Positions 1 to 9,587 of a DNA stretch of 63,838 nt are shown one piece after another. How positions within the stretch are numbered: position 1 is the first letter of the stretch; each line of letters opens with the position of its first letter. The notes under the pieces were generated by a model. It saw only the letters and a list, made by a program, of their open reading frames with translations, had not been told where the DNA came from and did not search any database. The position numbers and the translations under genes are program-made. This DNA comes from Agathobacter sp. (GTDB taxonomy: Bacteria; Bacillota; Clostridia; Lachnospirales; Lachnospiraceae): positions 1-63,838 of the forward strand of contig JAFUPI010000046.1 in the NCBI GenBank assembly GCA_017481285.1, read 5' to 3'.

Positions 1-119
1 GCTATGCCAGACACAAAACTTAAGCAAGCAGAGTGCTTCAAGAAATAATAGCGTTTCCCTTAAAAGTTCAAAAATGCGCACAAAATACAGAGACATATTT
101 ATTTCAAGACATGAAGAAA

Positions 120-150
120 GGGCGTCGACAAATTTATATTTGCGACACCC
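120..150 (-). terminator. Terminator hairpin after polC
   Basis: On the minus strand an 8-bp stem (GGGTGTCG pairing with CGACGCCC, one G-U pair) is extended by a CAAAT/ATTTG arm and begins a few bases after the polC stop codon. The following U-tract is short, so termination may be incomplete. It closes the uppS-polC unit. Positions 1-119 beyond it hold no gene that I can support. Confidence 0.6.
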
Positions 151-155
151 TATTT

Positions 156-3100
156 TTATAAATCGAAAAGGCTAAGCTGGTTTGAATCTGGTAAATCGCC
201 AAATAATCCCAAGTCACTCATCAATTCGATAACTGTTTTAGATACTTTCGTTCTTTCACGGAAATCATCCTTAGAAAGGAATGGTCCATCTTTTGCAGCC
301 TCTGCAATCGCAATCGCTGCATTATCCCCAAGGCCTTCGATAGCATTTAAGGAAGGCATCAATTTACCATCTATAATTTGAAATCGATGTGGTTCCGCTT
401 TATAAATATCAATTGGCATAAATGTAAAACCACGTGCATACATTTCCTGAACAATACGTCCATCTCGCATAACATCCAGTTCCTTATTGGACAAGGAATC
501 TTTTCTGGATTTCATATCCTTTAAGTGACGCTCCAAGCGTTCTTTTCCAAGACACATGATTTCATAATCAAATCCAGTCGCTCTTACCGAGAAATAGGAA
601 GCATAATATGCCAATGGATAAAACACTTTACAATATGCAATACGCCAGCCCATCATAACATACGCAGCCGCATGTGCTTTCGGGAACATATACTTAATCT
701 TTTCACAGGACCAGATATACCAGTCTGGTACATCATGCTCTATCATTTGCTGTTTCCACTCTGGCCACTTATCTGCTTTTCCTTTTGCAACCATACCTTT
801 TCGTACTGCTTCCATAATTTTAAAAGCCATATCTGCTTCCAGACCTTTATTAATCAAATAGGTCATAATATCATCTCGCGTACAAATACAGGTAGAAATC
901 GTTGCCTTCCCCTCCTGAATCAGGGTCTGCGCATTTCCAAGCCATACGTCCGTACCATGAGACAAACCTGCGATATTGACCAAGTCAATAAACTGAGTAG
1001 GTTTCGCTTCTTCTACGAGACCAATCGCAAAGTCTGTACCAAATTCAGGGATTCCCAATGCACCAAGTTTCGTGCCGCCAATATCTTCTGGTTCAATCCC
1101 CAAAGCTTTGGTATGGGCAAACAAGGACATAACCACCTTATCATCCAAAGGAATGGTCGTTGGGTCCAGTCCTGTCAAATCCTGCAGCATACGAATCATG
1201 GTAGGGTCTACGTGCCCTAAAATATCCAACTTCAACAGGTTATGGTCAATGGAATGATAATCAAAATGCGTTGTAGTAATATCTACTGTCATATCATTTG
1301 CCGGATGCTGTACCGGTGTAAATGTATTGATATCCTCTCCAACAGGAAGAACAATAATACCACCCGGATGCTGTCCCGTCGTACGATGAATGCCAGTACA
1401 TCCCACTGCAATACGCTCAATTTCACAACGACGTTTCTTTACGCCTCGTTCTTCATAATAATTCTTTACATAACCATAGGCTGTCTTGTCGGCTAATGTA
1501 CCTACCGTACCGGCTTTAAAGGTCTGCCCTTCGCCGAAAATAACCTCTGTATATTTATGTGCCTTACTTTGGTATTCATTGGAGAAGTTTAAGTCGATAT
1601 CCGGCTCTTTATCTCCTTTAAATCCCAAGAAGGTTTCAAATGGAATATCAAATCCTTCTTTTTTCAATGGTTTGCCACAATTTGGACAAATTGCATCCGG
1701 CATATCGCAGCCACATCGTCCTGCATAGGATTTAACAACATCTGAATCAAAATCCACATACTTACATTCTTCACACAAATAATGTGCCTGCAATGGATTT
1801 ACCTCAGTAATACCTGACATTGTCGCTACGAAGGAACTTCCTACGGAACCACGGGAACCTACTAAATATCCATCCTCATTGGACTTCCATACCAGTTTCT
1901 GTGCAATGATGTACATTACGGCATAACCATTGGAAATAATCGAATTCAATTCTCTTTCTAATCGAGCATGTACTACTTCTGGTAGAGGATTTCCATACAT
2001 TTTGTATGCCTTGTTATAGCAGATATCACGGAGCATCTGATCTGAATTTTCAATTACTGGTGGACACTTATCTGGTCGCACCGGCGAAATCCATTCACAC
2101 ATATCCGCAATTTTATTGGTATTTGTGATAACCACTTCTTCTGCCTTAGCACTTCCTAAGTATTCAAACTCAGCCAGCATTTCCTCGGTAGTTCTTAAAT
2201 ACAATGGCGCCTGGTCATCAGCATCCTTGAAACCTTTTCCCGCCATAATAATACGACGATAAATCTCATCCTCTGGATCAAGGAAGTGTACATCACAGGT
2301 AGCAACTACCAGTTTCCCCAAATCCTCACCCAACTTCACAATTCGTTTGTTGATATTCATGATATCTTCTTCTGTTTCCACAGGAGAATCTTCATCACGA
2401 AGCATGAATGCATTGTTACCTAAAGGCTGAATTTCCAAATAATCATAGAATTCCACAATACGCGAAATCTCTTCTTCCGGTCTACCATTTAAAATAGCAC
2501 GATACAACTCGCCAGCTTCACAAGCAGAACCCAGCAATAAACCATTGCGATACTTAATAAACTCAGATTTCGGTATACGTGGTCTACGATTAAAATATGT
2601 GATATGTGACAAAGAAATCAAATTATACAAATTCGTTCGTCCTTGGTCACAGGTTGCCAAAATAATCGCATGATACGTTGGCATTTTCAAAATATTATCG
2701 ACTGAATTACTTCCCTGTTCATTGAGCTGGTCTAAATCCGTAATTCCACGCTCCTCCAGCATCACGATAAATTTCACAAAGATTTCAGCCGTACATGCAG
2801 CATCATCGACCGCTCTGTGGTGATTATCAAGACTTACTCCAACTGCCTTTGCAACCGTATCTAATTTAAAACGGTTCAGACTTGGCAGAAGAAAACGTGC
2901 CATCGCCACTGTATCTACATACGTCGGATCAAAATCAATGCCTAAATTTGCTGCCTTTTTCTTGATAAAACTTACATCAAAGTCAGCATTGTGAGCCACC
3001 ATTACAGAGCCTTTACAAAATTCTAAAAACTGTGGTAATACCACATCTACAATCGGTGCATCAATCACCATATTATCGTTTATATGAGTCAATTCCTCAA

Positions 3101-4658
3101 TTCGATATGGAATCGGAACCTGTGGATTGACAAAGCTGGAAAAACGGTCCATGATTTTACCATTCTCCACTTTTACAGCACCGATTTCAATAATATGATT
3201 CACATCTGGACTAAAGCCAGTGGTTTCTATATCGAATACAACATAAGAATCCTTCAAAGGCTGTCCCTTGCTGTCTGTTACAATTCCCTTTAAATCATCT
3301 ACTATGTACGCTTCTACGCCATAAATGACCTTGATATCCGCCTTTGTATGACTAGCTTCTGTAAAACCCTGCACATCTCCATGATCGGTAATCGCAATCG
3401 CCTTGTGTCCCCATTTTTCTGCACGTTTGATAATTGCAGCTGCATCGGAAACACCATCCATATCACTCATCTTGGTATGACAATGTAATTCTACTCGTTT
3501 CTCTGGACTCACATCCATACGAACCGTCGTAAAATCAGGAATCTTCTTAATCCCAGTAATTGAACTAATGGTAAGTTCACCATCATACTGGTCAATATTT
3601 GCAACACCACGTACTTTTATAAAGTTTCCTGGGCTTAAACCTTTTAGAATCGGAGCTGCATCTTCATTCTTTGCAAAAGCCTTGAGCATAATCGTATCCG
3701 TAAAGTCTGTCACCGAAAAGATAATAAGTGTCTTTTCGTTTCGCACTTCTCTCGATTCTAAAGACATTACCTTACCATGAATTACTACTTCACCAATTGG
3801 TCCATCGATTTTCACGATTTCCATTGGTTCTTCTTCAATATCACGGCCATAAATAACATCTGGATTATCCGATTTCTTACTGCCCGGCTCGTAACGACGA
3901 CGAAATTCACCTTTTTTCTCAAAAGGTTTCTTCTGCTGTGGAGATGATGACTTCGCAGGGGCTGTTGTTTTCTCAGCTTGTCCCTCACTAGTGCCAGTTC
4001 CATTTTTCACAGCTTTACCATCTTCTCCAAGCAACAAACCATCTTCCTGTGGTTTTTCTTCCTCTTTTTCTTTACCAATGCTGGTTCTATCTACAATCGC
4101 CTTTACCTGCTGGCGAATCTGCTCATTCGAATTCTTGCGATATTTACTTTCCTTCGGTTCACGGTATTCTACATCCACTATCAAATCCAAACCACAGCGT
4201 TCACATACAATTTTTTCTAAAAACTGTACCACTTCTTCGCCCCTGGTTTTTGCAATAATGGTTTCATCCATGATAAGCTTCATCTTACTAGGTGTTTCAA
4301 ACTGCATTTCTGCTGTTCGAAATACATTTCCTAAAAGCAGACTATAATCATTGATTTCTTCCTGCATACTCTCTCGATACTCGTGAAGAAGTGCTTCGGC
4401 ATTATATTGTTCAGATAAACGGAAAGATTCAATAATTTTGATAAAAACATCTTTGCTCGGAAAAAGCTGGTTTTTGATTTCCCGTTCCAAATACCATATT
4501 ATTTTCTTATGAATAAGTCTTTTTGCATGCAAATAAATGCGAATATGACTTTTATCATGATTCGCACTTATTTTGGTAACTTCTGCTTTTTCCAATAAAC
4601 CTTCATATCCCTTTTCCACTTTTAAGGTAGGGAATACTTCCAAAAATGTCTTTGACAT
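156..4658 (-). CDS. polC: DNA polymerase III PolC-type, alpha subunit with 3'-5' exonuclease
   Basis: Replicative DNA polymerase of low-GC Gram-positives; it elongates DNA at the fork and proofreads with its own exonuclease. The 1500 residues show the PolC order: N-terminal region (about 1-220), low-complexity linker, OB-fold (about 285-370), PHP domain beginning with HCHTKMSD near 392, a DEDD exonuclease inserted in it (FDIETTGF near 475), a four-cysteine zinc motif (CEEC...CPNC, about 965-995), the polymerase acidic motif PDIDLNF near 1021, and a C-terminal helix-hairpin-helix region near 1440. B. subtilis PolC is slightly shorter. GGAGT lies 8 bases before the ATG, inside the end of ispG, and the start directly follows the ispG stop, so the two are translationally close. 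It is last in the uppS operon, as polC is last in the matching B. subtilis cluster. Confidence 0.98.
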   Translation of the reverse strand: MSKTFLEVFPTLKVEKGYEGLLEKAEVTKISANHDKSHIRIYLHAKRLIHKKIIWYLEREIKNQLFPSKDVFIKIIESFRLSEQYNAEALLHEYRESMQEEINDYSLLLGNVFRTAEMQFETPSKMKLIMDETIIAKTRGEEVVQFLEKIVCERCGLDLIVDVEYREPKESKYRKNSNEQIRQQVKAIVDRTSIGKEKEEEKPQEDGLLLGEDGKAVKNGTGTSEGQAEKTTAPAKSSSPQQKKPFEKKGEFRRRYEPGSKKSDNPDVIYGRDIEEEPMEIVKIDGPIGEVVIHGKVMSLESREVRNEKTLIIFSVTDFTDTIMLKAFAKNEDAAPILKGLSPGNFIKVRGVANIDQYDGELTISSITGIKKIPDFTTVRMDVSPEKRVELHCHTKMSDMDGVSDAAAIIKRAEKWGHKAIAITDHGDVQGFTEASHTKADIKVIYGVEAYIVDDLKGIVTDSKGQPLKDSYVVFDIETTGFSPDVNHIIEIGAVKVENGKIMDRFSSFVNPQVPIPYRIEELTHINDNMVIDAPIVDVVLPQFLEFCKGSVMVAHNADFDVSFIKKKAANLGIDFDPTYVDTVAMARFLLPSLNRFKLDTVAKAVGVSLDNHHRAVDDAACTAEIFVKFIVMLEERGITDLDQLNEQGSNSVDNILKMPTYHAIILATCDQGRTNLYNLISLSHITYFNRRPRIPKSEFIKYRNGLLLGSACEAGELYRAILNGRPEEEISRIVEFYDYLEIQPLGNNAFMLRDEDSPVETEEDIMNINKRIVKLGEDLGKLVVATCDVHFLDPEDEIYRRIIMAGKGFKDADDQAPLYLRTTEEMLAEFEYLGSAKAEEVVITNTNKIADMCEWISPVRPDKCPPVIENSDQMLRDICYNKAYKMYGNPLPEVVHARLERELNSIISNGYAVMYIIAQKLVWKSNEDGYLVGSRGSVGSSFVATMSGITEVNPLQAHYLCEECKYVDFDSDVVKSYAGRCGCDMPDAICPNCGKPLKKEGFDIPFETFLGFKGDKEPDIDLNFSNEYQSKAHKYTEVIFGEGQTFKAGTVGTLADKTAYGYVKNYYEERGVKKRRCEIERIAVGCTGIHRTTGQHPGGIIVLPVGEDINTFTPVQHPANDMTVDITTTHFDYHSIDHNLLKLDILGHVDPTMIRMLQDLTGLDPTTIPLDDKVVMSLFAHTKALGIEPEDIGGTKLGALGIPEFGTDFAIGLVEEAKPTQFIDLVNIAGLSHGTDVWLGNAQTLIQEGKATISTCICTRDDIMTYLINKGLEADMAFKIMEAVRKGMVAKGKADKWPEWKQQMIEHDVPDWYIWSCEKIKYMFPKAHAAAYVMMGWRIAYCKVFYPLAYYASYFSVRATGFDYEIMCLGKERLERHLKDMKSRKDSLSNKELDVMRDGRIVQEMYARGFTFMPIDIYKAEPHRFQIIDGKLMPSLNAIEGLGDNAAIAIAEAAKDGPFLSKDDFRERTKVSKTVIELMSDLGLFGDLPDSNQLSLFDL

Positions 4659-4659
4659 T

Positions 4660-5715
4660 TTATTTACTCCAATTTTCTAATTCGTATCTTAAAGCATCCA
4701 AAAGCTGATCTTCTGGAACCTTCTTATAAATTTCACCTTTTTTGATAATCAGGCCTTCTCCAATACCACCAGCAACACCAAGGTCTGCTTCTTTGGCTTC
4801 TCCAGGACCATTTACTACGCAGCCCATAACGGCCACTTTGATATCCAATGGAAATTCCGCAACCATGGTTTCTACCTGATTTGCAAGACCGATGAGGTCA
4901 ATCTGGGTACGACCGCAGGTTGGACAAGAAACTACTTCAATTCCGCCTTTACGAAGTCCAAGAGTTCTAAGAATCAGTTTCGCAGATTTAATTTCTTCTA
5001 CAGGGTCGCCTGTTAAAGAAACACGAATCGTATCACCGATTCCCTGCCCTAAAATCAAACCAAGACCAATCGATGATTTGATATTTCCGCTGATGATGGT
5101 TCCCGCTTCTGTAATACCTACGTGAAGTGGGTGATTGGTCTTATCTGCAATCAGTTCATGTGCTTTTACACACATCATTACATCCGATGATTTGATGCTG
5201 ACAACTAAGTTGTCATATCCCATATCCTCGATAATCTTCACTTTGTCCAAGGCACTTTCTACAATACCTTCCGCAGTAACACCACCGTATTTTTCTACAA
5301 GATTCTTTTCCAAAGAACCGCTGTTTACACCAACACGAATTGGAATATTGCGCTCTTTTGCCACATCTACAACAGCTTTCACACGGTCTACACTACCAAT
5401 ATTTCCTGGATTAATACGGATTTTATCTGCACCATTTTCCATTGCTGCAGTAGCTAATTTATAATCAAAATGGATATCAGCAACTACAGGGATTTCTACC
5501 TGTTTCTTGATTTCCGCCAATGCCTTTGCAGCTTCCATAGTTGGAACTGCACATCGGATAATATCACAACCTGCTTTAGTAAGTTTCTGAATCTGTGCAA
5601 CCGTAGCGGCTACATCTTCGGTCTTGGTGTTGGTCATAGACTGAATCAAAATAGGATTTGTTCCACCAATCACACGATTTCCAATATGCACTTCTTTCGT
5701 AAGTCTTTTTTCCAT
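4660..5715 (-). CDS. ispG: 4-hydroxy-3-methylbut-2-en-1-yl diphosphate synthase (flavodoxin)
   Basis: Penultimate step of the MEP isoprenoid pathway: reductive conversion of MEcPP to HMBPP by a [4Fe-4S] enzyme in the cytoplasm. The cluster ligands are visible as SCPTCG (two Cys near 264 and 267) and GCVVNGPGE (third Cys near 298), with the conserved Glu of that motif. The TIM-barrel start IGGTNPILIQSMTNTKTED is typical. At 351 residues it is a normal-length bacterial IspG. A GAGGGG ribosome site precedes the ATG. It shares an operon with dxr, so two pathway enzymes sit beside UppS, which uses the pathway's products. Its place between rseP and polC (where B. subtilis has proS) is common in Clostridia. 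Confidence 0.97.
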   Translation of the reverse strand: MEKRLTKEVHIGNRVIGGTNPILIQSMTNTKTEDVAATVAQIQKLTKAGCDIIRCAVPTMEAAKALAEIKKQVEIPVVADIHFDYKLATAAMENGADKIRINPGNIGSVDRVKAVVDVAKERNIPIRVGVNSGSLEKNLVEKYGGVTAEGIVESALDKVKIIEDMGYDNLVVSIKSSDVMMCVKAHELIADKTNHPLHVGITEAGTIISGNIKSSIGLGLILGQGIGDTIRVSLTGDPVEEIKSAKLILRTLGLRKGGIEVVSCPTCGRTQIDLIGLANQVETMVAEFPLDIKVAVMGCVVNGPGEAKEADLGVAGGIGEGLIIKKGEIYKKVPEDQLLDALRYELENWSK

Positions 5716-5756
5716 TTTGAATACCCCTCTCTGGTGCTTTCACACCCAGTTACATC

Positions 5757-6806
5757 TTATACAAAAATTTTTCGAATATCGTTAAACATAACTACAAACA
5801 TAAGTCCAAAGAGTAAAATAATACCAATCATATGAACCATGCCTTCTTTTTCTGGATCAAGCGCTTTCCCACGAATTGCTTCAATAAACAAAAACACGAG
5901 TCTTCCACCATCCAAAGCTGGAATTGGCAAAAGGTTCATTACACCGAGGTTTGCGGAAAGCATAATTGCCCAACTCATCATATTTAAGAAAGCGTAGAAA
6001 TAACCATCGTTTTCCACGGATTCCTCGTATACTTCACCCATGCTCTGAACGATTCCGACAGGTCCACTCAAATCATTCACCGATGCACCACCAGTTACCA
6101 ACATTTTTAGACTTTGGATTGTAACATCAATATAGTATCCTAGTTCATAAAAAGCATATTTTATATTCTCAAAGAGCCCCAATTTTTCTCGTTCACCAGA
6201 TGAAATAAATCCATATAGATAGCGTCCGGATTCTTCATCATATTTCGGAACTAACGTAGTTACATATGAATCAATCCCATCATCGACATCTCTCGTAAAA
6301 ACGACCTCAACTGGCTCTCCTTCATGGAAAGTCGCATACAAACTAATCTGACGATAGAAATGGATATCTTTTCCCCCCATTGAAATGATGGTATCTCCGC
6401 CTTGAAGACCAGCCTCCTGTGCCGCATAACCATCGATAACATCACTGATTTTCGCAGTGTCTACACCAGCCGCACAAAAAACAATAAAGGAAAATAGGAC
6501 TGCCATAATAAAGTTAAAGATTGGACCTGCCGCTACTACACTGATACGTGCCCAAACACCCTTTTTATTGAAGGCTCTTTCATCGTCTGAATTTTCATCT
6601 TCCCCTTCCATCATACATGCGCCGCCAAAAGGCAGAAGTTTGAGGGAATACTTGGTTTCGCCCTTGGTAAAACCGATAATCGTTGGTCCTAAACCGAGGG
6701 AAAATTCATTGACACGAATCCCATTCAACTTCGCTAATGTAAAATGGCCTAATTCATGAAAAAGTATAAGTAAACTAAAAACTATAATTGCTACTAAAAT
6801 ATTCAA
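5757..6806 (-). CDS. rseP: Site-2 intramembrane zinc metalloprotease RseP/RasP family
   Basis: Membrane-embedded protease that cuts transmembrane segments of anti-sigma factors or signal-peptide remnants. The zinc site HELGH is at residues 17-21 in the first membrane helix, and the second motif LDGGR is near 298. A PDZ domain lies between (about 115-200), followed by further hydrophobic segments, and the length of 349 is usual. The start codon appears to be TTG, one base after the dxr stop, with AGGTGG in the end of dxr as ribosome site; no ATG fits this end of the protein. The dxr-rseP coupling is conserved in Firmicutes. The substrates in this organism cannot be read from the sequence. Confidence 0.95.
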   Translation of the reverse strand: MNILVAIIVFSLLILFHELGHFTLAKLNGIRVNEFSLGLGPTIIGFTKGETKYSLKLLPFGGACMMEGEDENSDDERAFNKKGVWARISVVAAGPIFNFIMAVLFSFIVFCAAGVDTAKISDVIDGYAAQEAGLQGGDTIISMGGKDIHFYRQISLYATFHEGEPVEVVFTRDVDDGIDSYVTTLVPKYDEESGRYLYGFISSGEREKLGLFENIKYAFYELGYYIDVTIQSLKMLVTGGASVNDLSGPVGIVQSMGEVYEESVENDGYFYAFLNMMSWAIMLSANLGVMNLLPIPALDGGRLVFLFIEAIRGKALDPEKEGMVHMIGIILLFGLMFVVMFNDIRKIFV

Positions 6807-6807
6807 A

Positions 6808-7950
6808 TTACCACCTGCTACCTATAAATTCATAGGCTTCCTGTTCTGTCTCCAAAATCTGTTCTAATGTAGGATGATCGATGAATCTGGTCTGATTCAT
6901 AGTCTCCTCAATAATATCTGTAATTTCCAGATATTTAATCTTTCTATCTAAGAAAAGAGCAACCGCTTTTTCATTGGCTGCATTGTATGCCACTGGAATA
7001 TTGCCCCCACGTGTCATTGCTTCATAAGCAAGTTTCAAACCTTTGAAGGTTTCGATATCTGGTTCTTCAAAAGTAAGACTGGATAATGCAAACAAATCCA
7101 ATCGCTTGCCTGACAATGGACGACGCTCTGGATAATACAAAGCATACTGAATCGGCAAACGCATATCTGGTGTTCCCAGCTGTGCAATCACTGCACCATC
7201 TTCGTACTCTACTGCAGAATGAATGACACTCTGTGGATGAACTACAACCTGAATACGGTCCAAATCCACATCAAAAAGCCATTTTGCTTCCATAACTTCC
7301 AAGCCTTTATTAACCAGTGTAGAAGAATCTATGGTGATTTTTCTACCCATGGACCAGTTTGGATGCTTCAAAGCATCTTCTACCTGCATACTTGCAAGTT
7401 CCTCTCTCTTCTTTCCACGGAAAGGACCGCCCGAAGCAGTCAATAAAATCTTGCTGATTTTATTTCCATCTTCTCCCTGTAAAGACTGGAAAATTGCACT
7501 ATGTTCACTATCTACAGGCAAAATCGATACCTTATGCTTCTTTGCTAAAGGCATAATGATATGACCTGCAGTAACCAAGGTTTCTTTATTTGCCAAAGCA
7601 ATATTTTTACCTGCTTCAATCGCCGCTATCGTAGGACGAATACCAAGCATACCTACAATTGCTGTTACCAGAATTTCAGAATCTGGATGTGTCGCAATCT
7701 CTAACAAGCCATCCATTCCCGCTAAAACTGGAATATTCAAATCCTTTGTATTTTCACGCAGAATTTTCGCATCCTCCTCTGACCAAACACTAACCAGTTT
7801 TGGACGAAATTCACGCATCTGTGCTTCCATTAATTTGGTATTTCCACCACAAGACAATGCTACGATTTCGATATCGCCCTGCTCTCTTGCTACATCCAAT
7901 GTCTGAGTGCCAATCGACCCAGTTGATCCCAAGACTGCTACTTTCCTCAT
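6808..7950 (-). CDS. dxr: 1-deoxy-D-xylulose 5-phosphate reductoisomerase
   Basis: First committed step of the MEP pathway: NADPH-dependent rearrangement and reduction of DXP to MEP. The nucleotide-binding GSTGSIG is at residues 8-14. The metal-binding region DSEHSA lies near 145-150, MEAKWLF near 220 and HPQSVIHS near 237; the length is 380 residues. I chose the inner ATG because AGGAG sits 7 bases before it; the longer reading frame adds eight residues without a better ribosome site. Encoded in one transcript with cdsA before it and rseP after it. Confidence 0.97.
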   Translation of the reverse strand: MRKVAVLGSTGSIGTQTLDVAREQGDIEIVALSCGGNTKLMEAQMREFRPKLVSVWSEEDAKILRENTKDLNIPVLAGMDGLLEIATHPDSEILVTAIVGMLGIRPTIAAIEAGKNIALANKETLVTAGHIIMPLAKKHKVSILPVDSEHSAIFQSLQGEDGNKISKILLTASGGPFRGKKREELASMQVEDALKHPNWSMGRKITIDSSTLVNKGLEVMEAKWLFDVDLDRIQVVVHPQSVIHSAVEYEDGAVIAQLGTPDMRLPIQYALYYPERRPLSGKRLDLFALSSLTFEEPDIETFKGLKLAYEAMTRGGNIPVAYNAANEKAVALFLDRKIKYLEITDIIEETMNQTRFIDHPTLEQILETEQEAYEFIGSRW

Positions 7951-7983
7951 ATTTTTTCTCCTATATATCCCCATTACATACTT

Positions 7984-8783
7984 TTATAAGAAGTATACTG
8001 CCAAATAGTAAATGATTGGTGCGGTAATCATCATGCTGTCGAATCGGTCCATAATTCCACCATGACCTGGAATCAGTGTTCCGTAGTCTTTGATATCGTA
8101 ATTACGTTTAATTGCAGACGCTGTTAAGTCACCTACCATGGAGATAAGTGCTGCTACTGCTGAAATTACGGCTAAAATAACAATACTTCTTGTATCAAGT
8201 CCCATCTGTGTACGGAATACAGAAGTATAGATTACGGTAAGCAATGCTGTACCTACAACACCACCAACTGCTCCTTCAATTGATTTCTTTGGACTAAGTA
8301 CTGGAGCCATTTTGTGTTTTCCAATGAGTACACCTACGCAGTATGCACAGGTATCACAGCCCCACGAACAAATAAAGATGAGGAATGCTAAGTATACACC
8401 ACTTTCCAAAACGCGAATCTGATATACATAAGAAAGCATTACTGCAACGTAAAACATACCAAAGAAAATCGCCATCACATCTTTTGCTTCATATTTTGGA
8501 TAAGAAAATACATATACAAACATAAGCAAAATAAGGAATAACATTACAAGAGCCATTGGGTCAATGAAACCACCAAACAACTGACTCACATAAAATAGCA
8601 CTGCCATTGCATAAGAAATATATGCCAATGGTGTTTTTCAAGTTTAAATACACGATATAACTCAAACATTCCGATTAAGGAAATCCCTAATAACGAAAAT
8701 AATGTCAAATATCCACCGCTAATAATAATAATCAATGCAAGAATCACTAAAACAATTCCGCTTAATAATCGAGTCTTAAACAT
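7984..8783 (-). pseudogene. cdsA: cdsA, phosphatidate cytidylyltransferase, interrupted by a one-base frameshift
   Basis: CdsA makes CDP-diacylglycerol from phosphatidate and CTP in the membrane, the branch point for phosphatidylglycerol and cardiolipin. The N-terminal 50 residues are read from 8783 in one frame. The remainder, with several hydrophobic helices and the C-terminal CdsA signature (PGHGGIMDRFD), is in the other frame down to 7984. The frames meet in a run of five A on the coding strand (8634-8638). One extra A would give a continuous protein of about 265 residues passing through VFKLEKTPLAYISYAM. The gene is normally essential and lies between uppS and dxr as in other Firmicutes, so a sequencing deletion is the likeliest cause. 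Ribosomal slippage on A-AAA, or true inactivation with another CdsA elsewhere, remain possible. Confidence 0.9.
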
Positions 8784-8799
8784 ATCATCCTCCGTAAAT

Positions 8800-9507
8800 T
8801 TACTCTTCTGTTAAACCGCCATATCTACGGTCACGTTTATTATATGCTTCTACCGCACGTTCCAATTCTTTTTTGTTAAAATCAGGCCATGGAACATCGG
8901 TAAAATAAAATTCACTATATGCCAACTGCCACAAGAGATAGTTGGACAAACGCTGTTCTCCACTGGTTCGAATCATAAGGTCTGGATCCGGAATATCCTT
9001 GGTATCCAAATAAGTAGAAAATTTCTCTGGAGTGATTTCATCCACAGAAAGATTACCCGCGTCATGGTCTTCCACCATATGCTTCATCGCACGAACCATT
9101 TCGTCCCGGCTGCCATAATTAATTGCGATAGTCAGATTCAATCCTGTATTCACAGCGGATTTTTCCTCTAATTCAATAATTTGTTTCTGGAATTTTTCCG
9201 AAAGTCTGCCGATTTCTCCAATCACACGTATACGCATGTTATTTTTGTCTGCAGTTCTCAAACAATTCTTCAAATAGCTTTCCAAGAGATTCATGAGTGC
9301 ATCTACTTCTGCCTGAGGACGACTCCAGTTTTCTGTGGAGAACGCATACATTGTAACATACTTAATACCCATATCATGGGCCGCCTGACATATTGTCTCT
9401 ACATTTTTTGCGCCTGCAGTATGTCCTGCATTACGTGGCAAGCCTTTTGACTTCGCCCATCTGCCATTTCCATCTAAGATAATTGCAACGTGTTGTGGTA
9501 TTTTCAT
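8800..9507 (-). CDS. uppS: Undecaprenyl diphosphate synthase (cis-isoprenyl transferase)
   Basis: Condenses isopentenyl diphosphate onto farnesyl diphosphate to make the C55 lipid carrier for peptidoglycan and other wall polymers. The catalytic Asp is residue 12 in IILDGNGRWAK, and the C-terminal substrate-binding region has SEFYFTDVPWPDF and the final RDRRYGGL. The length from the chosen ATG is 235 residues. GGAGG lies 9 bases before this ATG; another ATG two codons upstream is possible but too close to the ribosome site. First gene of the uppS-cdsA-dxr-rseP-ispG-polC unit, with its own promoter. Confidence 0.97.
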   Translation of the reverse strand: MKIPQHVAIILDGNGRWAKSKGLPRNAGHTAGAKNVETICQAAHDMGIKYVTMYAFSTENWSRPQAEVDALMNLLESYLKNCLRTADKNNMRIRVIGEIGRLSEKFQKQIIELEEKSAVNTGLNLTIAINYGSRDEMVRAMKHMVEDHDAGNLSVDEITPEKFSTYLDTKDIPDPDLMIRTSGEQRLSNYLLWQLAYSEFYFTDVPWPDFNKKELERAVEAYNKRDRRYGGLTEE

Positions 9508-9543
9508 ATGCATAAACCTCCATACATCAATTAGCATGTACTC

Positions 9544-9573
9544 ATTATACTACAAAAGGGGTTGGTGTTCCAA
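9544..9573 (-). promoter_or_regulatory. Sigma-A-type promoter for uppS operon
   Basis: On the minus strand TTGGAA (9573-9568) is followed after 18 bases by a perfect TATAAT (9549-9544). Transcription would begin near 9537, giving a leader of about 30 bases before the uppS ATG. The -35 hexamer lies inside the frr terminator hairpin. Confidence 0.65.
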
Positions 9574-9580
9574 CCCCTTT
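9555..9580 (-). terminator. Intrinsic terminator after frr
   Basis: Perfect 11-bp stem AAAGGGGTTGG/CCAACCCCTTT with a 4-base loop, just past the frr stop codon; the 3' side on the minus strand ends in four T. It separates pyrH-frr from the uppS unit and overlaps the uppS promoter. Confidence 0.8.
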
Positions 9581-9587
9581 ATCATTC

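Noticed and set aside
1..119. Possible start of a further gene at the left edge
   Set aside because: No frame with a ribosome site or recognisable protein; the polC terminator lies just before it in the direction of transcription.
525..1220. 231-residue plus-strand reading frame opposite polC
   Set aside because: It lies entirely antisense to conserved PolC sequence, has no ribosome site, and its composition (many Cys, Phe, His) is that of a shadow frame.
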